Positions 50,510-61,136 of a DNA stretch of 64,000 nt are shown piece after piece. The stretch comes from Bacteroidota bacterium (GTDB taxonomy: Bacteria; Bacteroidota; Ignavibacteria; Ignavibacteriales; Melioribacteraceae). The notes under the pieces were generated by a model. The model worked only from the letters and a program-made list of their open reading frames with translations, had not been told where the DNA came from and did no database searches. The translations under genes were made by a program, and so were the position numbers. The stretch spans positions 1 through 64,000 of the forward strand of contig JAJYXU010000062.1 in NCBI GenBank assembly GCA_021801605.1, written 5' to 3'. Each line of letters starts with the position of its first letter. The stretch's first letter is position 1.

Positions 50510-51877
50510 ATGCTTTCACAGCTACTCAAACCCGAAATAACAGATTTAATTCAAAATAGACAGTTCACCGCGCTAAAAGAAATCTTAGTTGATTGGATGC
50601 CGATTGACATAGCAGATCTTTTTCTTTCATTACCCGAGAACGAACAAGCAATATTTTTCCGACTCCTGCCTAAAGATCTTGCAGCAGATGTTTTTGAATA
50701 TTTTGATGTTGATGCACAATTAAGTTTGATTCAACTTCTAAGTAAAGAAGATGTTGCATCAATTCTAAATGAAATGGCAGATGATGATAGAACTGCTTTA
50801 TTTGAAGAGGTGCCGCCGAACGTTGTAAAACAGATGCTCACTTATCTATCACCCGAACAAAGAAAAATTTCTCAGCAGCTTCTCGGCTATCCGGAGAATA
50901 GTATTGGTCGTTTAATGACACCCGATTACATTGCGGCTCATCAGCATTGGACGGTGCAAGAAACACTTAATTACATCCGGATATATGGAAAAAACAGCGA
51001 GACTCTTAACGAGGTTTACGTTGTAAATGAAAAAGGAATTTTGATAGACGATATCAATATACGTGAATTTCTTCTTTCACCTTTGGAAGAAAAAGTTAAC
51101 GATTTAATGGATTTCAATTTTGTTTCATTAAAAGTGAACGATGACCAGGAAACCGCTGTAGATGTATTTAAAAAATATGATAGAACCGCTTTGCCGGTCA
51201 CAGATTCCAGCGGTGTTCTTGTTGGAATTATTACTGTAGATGACGTTTTGGATATTGCGGAAGAAGAAGCAACGGAAGATATTCAAAAAATTGCGGCAGT
51301 TGAAGCTTTGGATGAACCATACCCCGATATTTCTCTTTTAAGCATGATTAAAAAAAGAGCAGGATGGTTGAGCATCTTATTTCTTGGAGAGATGTTGACC
51401 GCAACCGCAATGGGCTTTTTTGAACATGAAATTGAGAAAGCTATTGTGCTTGCCCTCTTTGTTCCGTTAATAATCTCGAGCGGTGGAAACTCCGGTTCCC
51501 AGGCTGCAACTTTGGTTATTCGTGCCCTTGCTTTAAGGGAAGTATCTCTAAAAAATTGGTTCTTCATTTTTAAAAGAGAAGTTACAACCGGCTTGGCTCT
51601 CGGCGCAATTCTTTCTTTGATTGGTTTTTTAAGAATCACACTTTGGCAATCGGTAGGACATATATATGGTGACCAATGGTTTTTGCTTGCGCTCACTGTA
51701 AGTGTTTCTTTAATTGGAGTAGTTACGTGGGGAACATTAATGGGCTCGATGCTTCCTTTGGTTATTAAGAAACTTGGATTTGACCCGGCAACCTCTTCTG
51801 CTCCGTTTGTTGCAACTCTTGTTGACGTTACCGGATTGATAATTTATTTTTCTGTTGCGTTGGTTATTTTATTATAG
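50510..51877 (+). CDS. mgtE: Magnesium transporter MgtE
   Basis: A 455-residue Mg2+ channel. ATG 50510 follows GGAGG at about 50500-50504. Domains in order: the N domain (LFLSLPENEQAIFFRLLPKD, LNEMADDDRTALFEEVPP), two CBS domains (residues ~135-265, ending DDVLDIAEEEATEDIQK) and five membrane helices with the pore signature SGGNSGSQAATLVIRALAL (near 345) and FDPATSSAPFVATLVDVTG (near 425). Intracellular Mg2+ closes the channel through the CBS and N domains. It is followed by an unassigned gene in the same direction. Confidence 0.95.
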   Translation: MLSQLLKPEITDLIQNRQFTALKEILVDWMPIDIADLFLSLPENEQAIFFRLLPKDLAADVFEYFDVDAQLSLIQLLSKEDVASILNEMADDDRTALFEEVPPNVVKQMLTYLSPEQRKISQQLLGYPENSIGRLMTPDYIAAHQHWTVQETLNYIRIYGKNSETLNEVYVVNEKGILIDDINIREFLLSPLEEKVNDLMDFNFVSLKVNDDQETAVDVFKKYDRTALPVTDSSGVLVGIITVDDVLDIAEEEATEDIQKIAAVEALDEPYPDISLLSMIKKRAGWLSILFLGEMLTATAMGFFEHEIEKAIVLALFVPLIISSGGNSGSQAATLVIRALALREVSLKNWFFIFKREVTTGLALGAILSLIGFLRITLWQSVGHIYGDQWFLLALTVSVSLIGVVTWGTLMGSMLPLVIKKLGFDPATSSAPFVATLVDVTGLIIYFSVALVILL

Positions 51878-51905
51878 TTGATTTCATTAAAAATTAGAGA
51901 TTAAC

Positions 51906-52595
51906 ATGGCTTCAGAACAATTTGAACTATTTGTTATTCTTCTCAAACTTAAATCCTATTTAATAAGTTTGATGGACGATCCTTCTCTGGAGTATAATAG
52001 CTTTGATTTTACTGAAGAATATTTACTAAGAAAATATCCCGGGCGTAAAGAGGAAGTTCTGGAATTGCTTGTAGCCAATAAAATTGAGAGTGATGCTCAG
52101 ATTGCTTTCAATGAAAATATACAGCACAAGTTCAAGGAGATGGTTATAGGGCTGGATTCTCATCATAAGCTTTCGGAAATTTTGGATAAATTCCAAATTG
52201 CTGCAATCAACGATACGCTTAAAGAAAAAACGCTCGATAATATAAAACTGTATCGCGAACAAAAGTTGAAAGAGATAGTTTCGGTTTTACTTCAACTTGC
52301 AAGAATTTGGACAAAGCGGAATGAAATTGAAAATAATATTGAAGATTTCTCACTGTTAGATGAAGAAAAGGTAATTCGCCCCGAAGAATTGGAAGAATTG
52401 GGACAACTCGATTTTGAAACGTCGGTTTCATATAAAACAATATCTAAGCTTACAGAAATTTATTTAGAACAGTTGGCAGAATACTATTTCAAATTTGGCG
52501 GAGATATCTCTTTAGTTAAACTCTTAGACAGTGTGGATGAATTTAAGCAGATGGTCTCTTCTAAATATCGGAACCTATTTAATAACATAGACTAG
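51906..52595 (+). CDS. Hypothetical cytoplasmic helical protein
   Basis: A 229-residue protein, acidic, with no signal peptide or membrane segment and high predicted helix content (LSEILDKFQIAAINDTLKEK, YREQKLKEIVSVLLQLARIW). I do not recognise it. It starts at ATG 51906, 28 bp after mgtE, so co-transcription with the Mg2+ channel is likely. No catalytic motif is visible. Confidence 0.65.
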   Translation: MASEQFELFVILLKLKSYLISLMDDPSLEYNSFDFTEEYLLRKYPGRKEEVLELLVANKIESDAQIAFNENIQHKFKEMVIGLDSHHKLSEILDKFQIAAINDTLKEKTLDNIKLYREQKLKEIVSVLLQLARIWTKRNEIENNIEDFSLLDEEKVIRPEELEELGQLDFETSVSYKTISKLTEIYLEQLAEYYFKFGGDISLVKLLDSVDEFKQMVSSKYRNLFNNID

Positions 52596-52687
52596 ATCCC
52601 AACAAATTTCAATAAAATTATTCATAAAGTTATTTAATAAAAAATTATAGATTAACCATTCGCATCAATAGTTTGTCATTCTAAAAT

Positions 52688-52963
52688 CTAGTCGAAACTT
52701 TTACGCCAGCTTCTCATTAAAAAACCGGTAATCAATAAAGCGCTCCCTATGAGAGCAACTTTAATGTATTGATCTGAATAATAATAATATCCGCCTATTG
52801 CTACCGGAATATTCTGCATTTCAAAAGGAGTAAGTCCTTCACCGCGGACAATCTCAACTTTGTAACTTATATGAAGAAGAGCATACGCTAAAATTACACC
52901 TCCTTGAAGAAAACAGACTATATCAACAAGAGCAAATACTATAACAGACATTATTTTTTTCAT
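52688..52963 (-). CDS. Small two-helix membrane protein
   Basis: A 91-residue protein with hydrophobic helices at residues ~4-30 (MSVIVFALVDIVCFLQGGVILAY) and ~68-84 (VALIGSALLITGFLMR), and a ~35-residue loop between them. A short charged end follows. No family recognised. It reads away from the tRNA gene, starting 29 bp from it. Confidence 0.6.
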   Translation of the reverse strand: MKKIMSVIVFALVDIVCFLQGGVILAYALLHISYKVEIVRGEGLTPFEMQNIPVAIGGYYYYSDQYIKVALIGSALLITGFLMRSWRKSFD

Positions 52964-52991
52964 TTGTGCCTCGTAAATTAAATAATGTATG

Positions 52992-53065
52992 TACCCCGGA
53001 GAGGAATCGAACCTCCGACCAACAGTTTAGGAAACTGCTGCTCTATCCTTCTGAGCTACCGGGGC
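52992..53065 (-). tRNA. tRNA-Arg (anticodon CCT)
   Basis: On the minus strand the cloverleaf is complete: acceptor GCCCCGG pairs with CCGGGGT (one G-U at the end), D arm TAGCTCAGAAGGATAGAGCA, anticodon arm GCAGT-TTCCTAA-ACTGT with anticodon CCT reading AGG, and T arm CGGAGGTTCGATTCCTCTCC. The 3' CCA is not encoded. It is the only tRNA I find in the window. Confidence 0.95.
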
Positions 53066-53152
53066 AGAAATCTACAGCCAAAATATAATCAAAAGAATCT
53101 ATCTCTCTAATAGTGAGGAATCAAAATTGAATTTCCTTCTCTTTTTTAATAA

Positions 53153-54490
<1,338 letters not shown>

Positions 54491-54512
54491 GTTTTAGGGA
54501 ATTAAATAATGA

Positions 54513-54682
54513 ATCCCCGCTTTAGGGGCAATGCTGTCAGGTTAAGGGAGCGAATAAAGAAAAATGGTAAACAATGGAACGCTGATAACGCAGATCGAGC
54601 GGATTTTCGCAGATTGATCAGCGTTAAATCAGCGTCATCTGTGTTCTATTTAATCTTAGGGTGACAGCATTGCGCTTTAGGC
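54513..54682. repeat. Inverted-repeat element (GCAATGCTGTCA / TGACAGCATTGC) with nested ATCAGCGTT core
   Basis: GCAATGCTGTCA (54528-54539) is perfectly inverted at 54662-54673; the flanks CCCCGCTTTAGG and GCTTTAGGCGGG extend the similarity. Inside, AACGCTGATAACGCAGATCG and ATTGATCAGCGTTAAATCAG form a second inverted pair, followed by GTCATCTGTGTTCTATTT as in other repeats. This fills the gap between enolase and the glutamine synthetase gene and holds no gene. Confidence 0.85.
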
Positions 54683-54737
54683 GGGAGTTTTTGTCTATAT
54701 AGATACTTCACAACACAATATTCCTATTGAGGTAATG

Positions 54738-56120
54738 ATGCCTAAGTATACAATCAAAACAATTAATGAGTTAATTAAAAAAAACAAAATTGAATTTATT
54801 GATTTAAAATCTATTGACCTTTCGGGACGGCTTCATCACATCTCACTTCCGGTATTTGATAACATAATTGCCAAACTTACAACCGAGGGAGTAGGATTTG
54901 ATGGATCCAGTTTTGGTTTTCGCAAAGTTGAAAACAGCGATATGATAATGATTCCCGATTTGGATACAGCTGTGATCGATTTATTCCGTGATGCGCCGAC
55001 TTTAAGTTTTTATTCCAACATTGTTTTAACCGATGAAAAACATTCACGTTTTTCTCAAGATGGAAGATATTTGGCAAAACAAGCGGAATCGCTTCTAAAA
55101 AAATTAACCGGCGCTGATAAATCCTGGTGGGGACCCGAATTTGAATTTTATATATTCTCCAAAGTTGAATACGATACACGCACTGCCACATCATATTATA
55201 AAGTTGAACATGCAGAAGAATTTTATAAACGTGCTTATCATGCGGCAAATCCATTTGATATTTATGATGATTTCCGAGACGAGGCATCAAAACTTCTTCA
55301 AAAGTTCGGAATAAAAATTAAATATCATCATCATGAAACAGGAGAACGCGGTCAGCAGGAGATTGAAACTTATTTCAGCGATCTATTAACCACGGCAGAT
55401 AATATTATAACTGCAAAATATGTTCTGTTCAATCTTGCAAAACGGAAAGATCTTTCTCTTACTTTTATGCCTAAGCCAATGTATCAACAGCCTGGCAATG
55501 GTTTGCATTTACATCTCTATCTTACTAAAAATGGGAAGAATGCTTTCTATAAAAAAGGTGAATATGGAAATATGAATAAGCTTGGCAGATTTTTTATCGG
55601 CGGAATGTTGAAACATGGTCCGGCTCTATCCGCATTTACAAATCCAAGCACAAATTCTTATAAGCGGTTAGTGCCCGGTTTCGAAGCTCCGGTTGCACTA
55701 ACTTATGGGCGCGGTAATAGGGCTTCGGCTATAAGAATTCCAAAATATGTTTCTAATCATGATGAGACACGTTTCGAATACCGTCCGCCTGATGCAACGA
55801 TCAATCCATATTTATGTTTAACAGCAATGCTTCTTGCCGGAATTGATGGCGTAGTAAATAAAATTGATCCGGTTAAGGAAGGATTTGGTCCTTACGATAA
55901 AAATTTTCTTGATGAAGAGCATAAAAAAAAGATTCATTTTTTGCCGCGGAACTTAAATGAGGCGCTCGATGCTTTGCAGGCAGACAATGACTTTTTGAAA
56001 AGAGGAAATATTTTTGACGATGAATTGCTTCAGCAGTGGATTAATTTGAAAGAAGATGAGATTCATGCAATCGGTACAATGCCTCATCCGTTTGAATACA
56101 AAATGTATTTCACGCTTTAA
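54738..56120 (+). CDS. glnA: Glutamine synthetase (type I, likely not adenylylated)
   Basis: A ~460-residue enzyme joining ammonia to glutamate with ATP. Landmarks: VGFDGSSFGF (near 53), WWGPEFEFYIF (near 133), YHHHETGERGQQEIE (near 198), NGLHLHLYLTKNGKNAF (near 255) and RNRASAIRIPKY-like RGNRASAIRIPKY (near 327). At the position of the adenylylation tyrosine (NLYDLP) the protein has KKIHFLPRNL, so control by adenylylation is unlikely. ATG 54738 is preferred to 54735 because GAGG at 54729-54732 then has better spacing. Confidence 0.93.
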   Translation: MPKYTIKTINELIKKNKIEFIDLKSIDLSGRLHHISLPVFDNIIAKLTTEGVGFDGSSFGFRKVENSDMIMIPDLDTAVIDLFRDAPTLSFYSNIVLTDEKHSRFSQDGRYLAKQAESLLKKLTGADKSWWGPEFEFYIFSKVEYDTRTATSYYKVEHAEEFYKRAYHAANPFDIYDDFRDEASKLLQKFGIKIKYHHHETGERGQQEIETYFSDLLTTADNIITAKYVLFNLAKRKDLSLTFMPKPMYQQPGNGLHLHLYLTKNGKNAFYKKGEYGNMNKLGRFFIGGMLKHGPALSAFTNPSTNSYKRLVPGFEAPVALTYGRGNRASAIRIPKYVSNHDETRFEYRPPDATINPYLCLTAMLLAGIDGVVNKIDPVKEGFGPYDKNFLDEEHKKKIHFLPRNLNEALDALQADNDFLKRGNIFDDELLQQWINLKEDEIHAIGTMPHPFEYKMYFTL

Positions 56121-56184
56121 AATTAATATTAGATTCAGCTTATTATGAACGGATTTTAGAAAACTATAAAAACTAATTTCATTT

Positions 56185-57189
56185 GTGAAAATTCTTGTTA
56201 TTAATACAAAATTTCTTGGAGATTTGATTGTCTCAACGCCGGGACTTAAGGCATTAAGAGAAAAAAATCCCAGTTCAGAAATAGTATTGATTGCAAGGAA
56301 AGGTTATGAAGATACATTAAGGAATAATCCGAATATCAGCCGGATTATTTCTTTCGACTTTGGAGTAAAGAAGAAAAATATTTTCAGCAGGATTTCTGCT
56401 GAGATCAAATTTATCCGTCAAATCCGTAAAGAAAAATTTGACGTTATTATATCACTCCACCCCGGAGATCGAATTGCATTTTTAGCCTGGTTCAGTGGAT
56501 CCAAAATTCGAATTGCACCCCGTAAACAGCCGTTTAATTTTCTGTTTAATGTTCTGGTTGATGTTGAAGAAGATTCAATCAGTTATCTGGATTACTACAA
56601 CAAACTCATTTCAGCTTTCACCAATGAATGTGTTGATTATAAGACAGAATTTTTTGTCCCTAATGAAAACGAACAATGGGCGGAAGAATTCCTAAGAACA
56701 AATAAACTGAAAGAAGATGATATGTTATTAGTAATTCATCCAGGAGCTAGCGAGCCGACAAAAATATGGCAATCTAAAAATTATGCTGAGTTGATCGGGA
56801 AAATTTCAAACGAAATTTTTTTTAAGGTTTTGATTATCACTGGACCAAAAGAAGAAAAAATTGCTGAAGAGATTTTAGAAAAAGTTAAAAATATAAATGT
56901 TCTGCTCTACAATTCTAAAGATATAAACCTCACGGCTGCATTGATTAAAAAAGCCAAGCTATTCATTTCTAACGATACGGGAACCAGACATTTAGCCGTT
57001 GCCTTAAAAATTCCAGTAATTGCATTGATGCCGAATGATAATATGAAATGCTGGAATTTTTATGATGACGCAGATAATCATTTTGTGCTAACAGGCAAAA
57101 GATCCTTCCCGGAAAACGGAATACCATTTCTTGGTTCTATTACTGTTGATGAAGTTTTTAACAAAGTAAATGAAGTCCTGAAAAAATGA
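56185..57189 (+). CDS. Family 9 glycosyltransferase (heptosyltransferase-like)
   Basis: A 334-residue GT-B protein starting at GTG 56185. N-terminal ILVINTKFLGDLIVSTPGLKAL is the GT9 motif (D near residue 13), VIISLHPGDRIAFLAW follows, and the C-terminal donor domain has VIHPGASEPTKIWQSKNYAELI and LFISNDTGTRHLAVAL (near 265). Such enzymes add heptose or a related sugar to lipid A core. It overlaps the next GT9 gene by 4 bp, so both probably act on the same acceptor. Confidence 0.92.
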   Translation: MKILVINTKFLGDLIVSTPGLKALREKNPSSEIVLIARKGYEDTLRNNPNISRIISFDFGVKKKNIFSRISAEIKFIRQIRKEKFDVIISLHPGDRIAFLAWFSGSKIRIAPRKQPFNFLFNVLVDVEEDSISYLDYYNKLISAFTNECVDYKTEFFVPNENEQWAEEFLRTNKLKEDDMLLVIHPGASEPTKIWQSKNYAELIGKISNEIFFKVLIITGPKEEKIAEEILEKVKNINVLLYNSKDINLTAALIKKAKLFISNDTGTRHLAVALKIPVIALMPNDNMKCWNFYDDADNHFVLTGKRSFPENGIPFLGSITVDEVFNKVNEVLKK

Positions 57190-58220
57190 AATTAGTGCCT
57201 GCTGAAAATATTCTTATTATTAAGTGGGGAGCCCTAGGCGATCTAATAATGGCAACTTCTGCGATTAAAGCTGTACGCGATAATTATCCCAATGCTAAGA
57301 TTACTATGCTTTCCAATTTGATAATGAAAGAACTATTACCGGAAGGTTATATTATTGATGAATATATTTTTCTTAGTAGAGGTGGCAGACATGTTAATGA
57401 ATCATTTCTCAATCAGCTTTGGATGTTAAGAGAATTAAGAAAAAGAAAGTTCGATCTGGCAATTAACCTGAAATGGAAATCTGAAAGGGCAAGTGTATTA
57501 ACCTTTCTCAGCGGTGCCAAGGAAAGAATTGGTTATCATCAAAAATATTTCTCCTTTTGTTATACACACCAAATTGTGCATCCAGAGGGACGTTATCAGG
57601 AAGTAGATCGAAATTTAGATATTGTGAAAAGTTTTGGCATTAAGGTCAACGATGCTACTCCTATAATTTTTATTTCCGATGAAGATAAAAAATTTGCAGA
57701 TGATTTTTTTCTAAGCGGTTCGCTTCAAAAAGAAAATACAATATGTATTCATCCCGGCGCAAGTAAAGCTAGCCGAGCATGGTTGCCGGAAAGATATGTA
57801 GAGTTATCAAAAAAAATGATTTCTGAATTCGGCGTTAAAATTTTAGTTACATGGGGAATTAATGAATTAAACCTTGCAAATGGTATTGTTGAATCAATCG
57901 GCAGCAATGCAATTCTTTCCTCAAAAACAAAATCAATTGCAGAACTTGGAGCCATGATTGCACATTGCAAGTTGTTCATTTCAGTTTGTACGGGACCAAT
58001 GAATGTAGCAAACGCAGTCGGCACTCCAATAATTGCTTTGTTAGGTTCAACAGATCCATTGGATTGGTCGCCCGTAGGAGAAATACATCGGACAATTAAA
58101 TCGCCACTTGTACTTGAACATTATACCGATGAAGATGAGCGAAAAGCGCTGGATGATATCTCTGTCCAAAATGTTCTGAATGTAGCAGAAGAAAAGTGGA
58201 ACGAGTTTAGAAAACTATGA
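57186..58220 (+). CDS. Family 9 glycosyltransferase (heptosyltransferase-like), second copy
   Basis: A 344-residue GT-B protein. Motifs: NILIIKWGALGDLIMATSAI (near 8-27), LAINLKWKSERASVLTFL, ICIHPGASKASRAWLPERYVEL (near 181) and CKLFISVCTGPMNVANAVGTP (near 262). It overlaps the preceding GT9 by 4 bp. The order suggests two successive sugar additions in LPS core. Confidence 0.92.
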   Translation: MKLVPAENILIIKWGALGDLIMATSAIKAVRDNYPNAKITMLSNLIMKELLPEGYIIDEYIFLSRGGRHVNESFLNQLWMLRELRKRKFDLAINLKWKSERASVLTFLSGAKERIGYHQKYFSFCYTHQIVHPEGRYQEVDRNLDIVKSFGIKVNDATPIIFISDEDKKFADDFFLSGSLQKENTICIHPGASKASRAWLPERYVELSKKMISEFGVKILVTWGINELNLANGIVESIGSNAILSSKTKSIAELGAMIAHCKLFISVCTGPMNVANAVGTPIIALLGSTDPLDWSPVGEIHRTIKSPLVLEHYTDEDERKALDDISVQNVLNVAEEKWNEFRKL

Positions 58221-58324
58221 ATGGTGATTTAATAATTTTTGCTAAATCTATCCAAAATTTTCCCATAAAATCTTTTGTGAAATGTTAACGTTAATTTTAC
58301 AATCTATTAAAAGGTAACTCGCTT

Positions 58325-59209
58325 TTGCTTGGTGAAATAGCTGCATTAATAACTGCTTTATTATGGTCGGGCACTTCTATTGCGTTTACAGAAGCTTCAA
58401 TAAGAGTTGGACCTATCTACGTCAATGTAACGCGTATGTTCATGGCTCTTCTTTATCTATCCATAACTCTGCTGATAATAAATGTGAAAATTGATCTATC
58501 AATTCATCAGATATGGAATTTAGTAATAAGCGGTTTTGCCGGATTAGTAGTGGGAGATACTTTTTTATTCAAAGCATATAGAAGTATAGGCGCAAGAATA
58601 AGTATGCTTGTTATGGCTGCGGTTCCGCCGATTTCTGCTTTGTTAGCATTCTTTTTCCTTGGTGAACGAATATCTTTTTATGGGATAATAGGAATTGTAG
58701 TAACTGTTTCAGGTATTGCGGTTGTAGTTTTGAAAAGAGAGGAGAAACCTACTTCGAATTACAAAATTGATTACACTGGAATTTTTTATGCGTTGATTGG
58801 AGCTACCGGTCAAGCTGTTGGACTGATCTTTGCAAAACATGCTTTCAATGAAGGAGAAATCAGCGGCTTTCTTGCAAGCTTTGTCCGCATCATTTCTGCA
58901 GTCATAATAATTTATCCACTTGCGGTGCTAACGAGGCGGTATAAAAATCCTGTTCAAGTTTTTATGAAGGATAAAAAAGCTCTTCTTTACACAGCAATTG
59001 GATCCATAATTGGTCCTTTCCTTGGGATTACATTCAGCATGATCTCAATCTCTCATTCAAAAGTTGGAATTGCTTCCACGCTTATGGCTACCGTGCCAAT
59101 TATTATGCTGCCGTTAGTTCGTTATTATTACAAAGAAAAATTGTCATGGATCTCAATCTTTGGTGCAGTGGTAGCGGTGAGCGGGATAGCCATTCTATTC
59201 ATGTCTTAG
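58325..59209 (+). CDS. EamA-family transporter
   Basis: A 294-residue ten-helix membrane protein starting at TTG 58325. The two EamA repeats are marked by ITALLWSGTSIAFTEASI, GLVVGDTFLFKAYRSIGA and AVPPISALLAFFFLGERISF, then by ISISHSKVGIASTLMATVPI. Probably exports a metabolite; substrate unknown. It follows the GT9 pair with 104 bp between. Confidence 0.88.
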   Translation: MLGEIAALITALLWSGTSIAFTEASIRVGPIYVNVTRMFMALLYLSITLLIINVKIDLSIHQIWNLVISGFAGLVVGDTFLFKAYRSIGARISMLVMAAVPPISALLAFFFLGERISFYGIIGIVVTVSGIAVVVLKREEKPTSNYKIDYTGIFYALIGATGQAVGLIFAKHAFNEGEISGFLASFVRIISAVIIIYPLAVLTRRYKNPVQVFMKDKKALLYTAIGSIIGPFLGITFSMISISHSKVGIASTLMATVPIIMLPLVRYYYKEKLSWISIFGAVVAVSGIAILFMS

Positions 59210-59254
59210 ATGATTATTACAACTGCTTGCAATTATTTAGCAAAATCTAGATAA

Positions 59255-59770
59255 TCAGAAGTATTGCTCGGCTATCTTAATAAAACTCAAGAAATCCTTT
59301 GAAGAAAAAAACACAAAGAATACTTTTTCCATGGTCAATTCATTTTTTAAGAACTCGTTTGTTACGTTACATGCAATTCTTGAAGCACGCTCAAATGGAA
59401 ATGAATACGCACCTGTGCTGATGGCAGGAAATGCAATAGAGTGAACTCCGTTCTCTAAGGCAACTCGAAAAGAATTTTTATAACAGCTTGATAGCAATTC
59501 ATCTTCATTTAAATTACCCCCTTGCCATACGGGACCAACCGTATGAATCACATATTTTGCGTATAAATTATAACCTTTTGTGATTTTTGCTTCTCCCGTT
59601 TTGCATCCTTTCAGAGTGCGGCATTCCTCCAACAGTTTTGGTCCTGCCGCTCTGTGAATTGCACCATCTACACCGCCACCTTCAAGGAGAGAGCTGTTTG
59701 CTGCATTTACTATTGCATCAACATGAAGTTTTGTGATATCATTTTCTACTATTTCGATTTGTTTATTCAT
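59255..59770 (-). CDS. Macro-domain protein (O-acetyl-ADP-ribose deacetylase-like)
   Basis: A 171-residue single macro domain; ATG 59770 is preferred to the upstream TTG. Ligand-binding motifs are [22 protein letters not shown] (near residue 19-40, with the Asn and Asp of active MacroD-type enzymes) and [18 protein letters not shown] (near 118). It removes ADP-ribose-based modifications. It follows a DUF985 gene on the same strand 5 bp upstream. Confidence 0.93.
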   Translation of the reverse strand: MNKQIEIVENDITKLHVDAIVNAANSSLLEGGGVDGAIHRAAGPKLLEECRTLKGCKTGEAKITKGYNLYAKYVIHTVGPVWQGGNLNEDELLSSCYKNSFRVALENGVHSIAFPAISTGAYSFPFERASRIACNVTNEFLKNELTMEKVFFVFFSSKDFLSFIKIAEQYF

Positions 59771-59775
59771 GATTG

Positions 59776-60279
59776 TCAATCTTTCGTGAATCTTCTTATA
59801 AGTTCGGAATAGCCGGGAAATATTTTATTCAATTCATCTTTGCATGCAATCTCAAAATCTGCAAAATCGAATCCCGGTGCTACGGTACAGCCAATAAGGG
59901 AGTAGGAATTTTTGTCAACAACTTCTGCAGCAAACCAAGTTCCCGCATGAATTACAAATTGTGGAAGTTGATCGAACTCAACCTGATCTCCAATTTTTAT
60001 CTGGAAATATTTATTCTTTTCAAAACAATGAAGAAGAACTACCGAACCTCTATAGTGGTGCCACACTTCGTCGGATTTTAATCGATGGAAAAGAGAAACT
60101 TGGTTGCTTTCGAGCAAATAATATATTGATGTTGAAAAGTTCCTGTCACTTTTATAACGCTGTGGTAGAGATGATTGTGAAATTATTTCATCGGAACGGT
60201 AAACCTCCTTAAAATAACCGCCTTCCGGGTGAGATATTAATTGAAGTTTTTCGATTATGTTTTTTGCTTCGTTTACCAT
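59776..60279 (-). CDS. DUF985 cupin protein
   Basis: A 167-residue cupin with the DUF985 signature [18 protein letters not shown] (residues 14-31), [28 protein letters not shown] (near 52) and [16 protein letters not shown] near the end. No activity is established; a sugar or small-molecule binding role is possible. It is co-directional with the macro-domain gene (5-bp gap), so they are likely one transcript. Confidence 0.88.
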   Translation of the reverse strand: MVNEAKNIIEKLQLISHPEGGYFKEVYRSDEIISQSSLPQRYKSDRNFSTSIYYLLESNQVSLFHRLKSDEVWHHYRGSVVLLHCFEKNKYFQIKIGDQVEFDQLPQFVIHAGTWFAAEVVDKNSYSLIGCTVAPGFDFADFEIACKDELNKIFPGYSELIRRFTKD

Positions 60280-60505
60280 GCGCTAAATGTCTCTATTCTT
60301 GTTCTGTAACATCTGGAAATCATTTATATCCGTCAAGTTTTTTGTCCGACAATATAATTTGCATATTTATTGTACAAAAAGATGTCTTAAAATAATTTCT
60401 ATTCTCAACATGGAACGCCATACTTTTTTCAATATTACGAATATAACCTATAAAACAAGCGAACCTATGGCACTTTAGTTGAATCAATTCTCCATCAAAA
60501 TTTAA

Positions 60506-60931
60506 ATGACTATGGAATTAATAGAAATAATTTCCGATATATTAATATTTGGCGGAGTGTTGCTGATTTTAGTCGTGCTTATATCATTTTTTCTTTCTAA
60601 AGCAAAGCAAGAAGATGAGAGGACCAACATTCATAGAACATTACCGAATGTATCCACGTCATTCAGTGCGCAGCCGAGAATGAACAAAGAACAGCAAGTT
60701 TTTAGGAAAAATCAAACGGCGGCTTATCCACAAATTTTCCAACTCAATAATTACATGTCTAAAGAATTAAAGATCGTTAGAAAACGAACGGTTGATACGA
60801 GAGATGCACAAGAAAGAATAATGTCTGATGATAGACATCTCAAAGCTACTAACGGAAGTGGAACCCGGTACACAATCGTAAATGAAGAGATAAAAAAATC
60901 GAGTATTAAGGCAGCCAACTTCTACCTCTGA
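60506..60931 (+). CDS. Hypothetical membrane-anchored protein
   Basis: A ~141-residue protein with one N-terminal helix (ILIFGGVLLILVVLISFFL, residues 12-30) and a charged, polar C-terminal part with many Arg, Lys and Gln. No family recognised. The start could be ATG 60506 or 60512. It lies alone between the DUF985 gene and another orphan; the DNA on both sides is A/T-rich and has no other convincing gene. Confidence 0.5.
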   Translation: MTMELIEIISDILIFGGVLLILVVLISFFLSKAKQEDERTNIHRTLPNVSTSFSAQPRMNKEQQVFRKNQTAAYPQIFQLNNYMSKELKIVRKRTVDTRDAQERIMSDDRHLKATNGSGTRYTIVNEEIKKSSIKAANFYL

Positions 60932-61062
60932 TTTCTACTTTTAACAGCACATATTAACAATCCTTTCAATTGCGACTAACTAAAAACTAAACTTCTCTAT
61001 TCTAATAACATTAGTCCTACTACTAAACTTTTTCGTCAAAAATGCCCAAAAATGTCAAAAGT

Positions 61063-61080
61063 ATTAGTACCTGTACTAAT
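61063..61080. promoter_or_regulatory. Perfect inverted repeat ATTAGTAC-CT-GTACTAAT, candidate operator
   Basis: ATTAGTAC and GTACTAAT are perfect complements with a 2-base spacer, 57 bp before ATG 61137. A similar pair TTAGTCCTACTACTAA lies upstream near 61011-61026. Two matching sites before one gene suggests a regulator binding site. It is not part of a repeat found elsewhere in the window. Confidence 0.5.
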
Positions 61081-61136
61081 GTTTTATCCTCAAATACTTA
61101 ATAAATTTAGACCGAATTTATGGGATATAATGAGGC

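Noticed and set aside
60287-60478. 63-residue frame upstream of the small membrane-anchored protein
   Set aside because: No ribosome-binding site, no recognisable domain, and composition like the surrounding A/T-rich gap.
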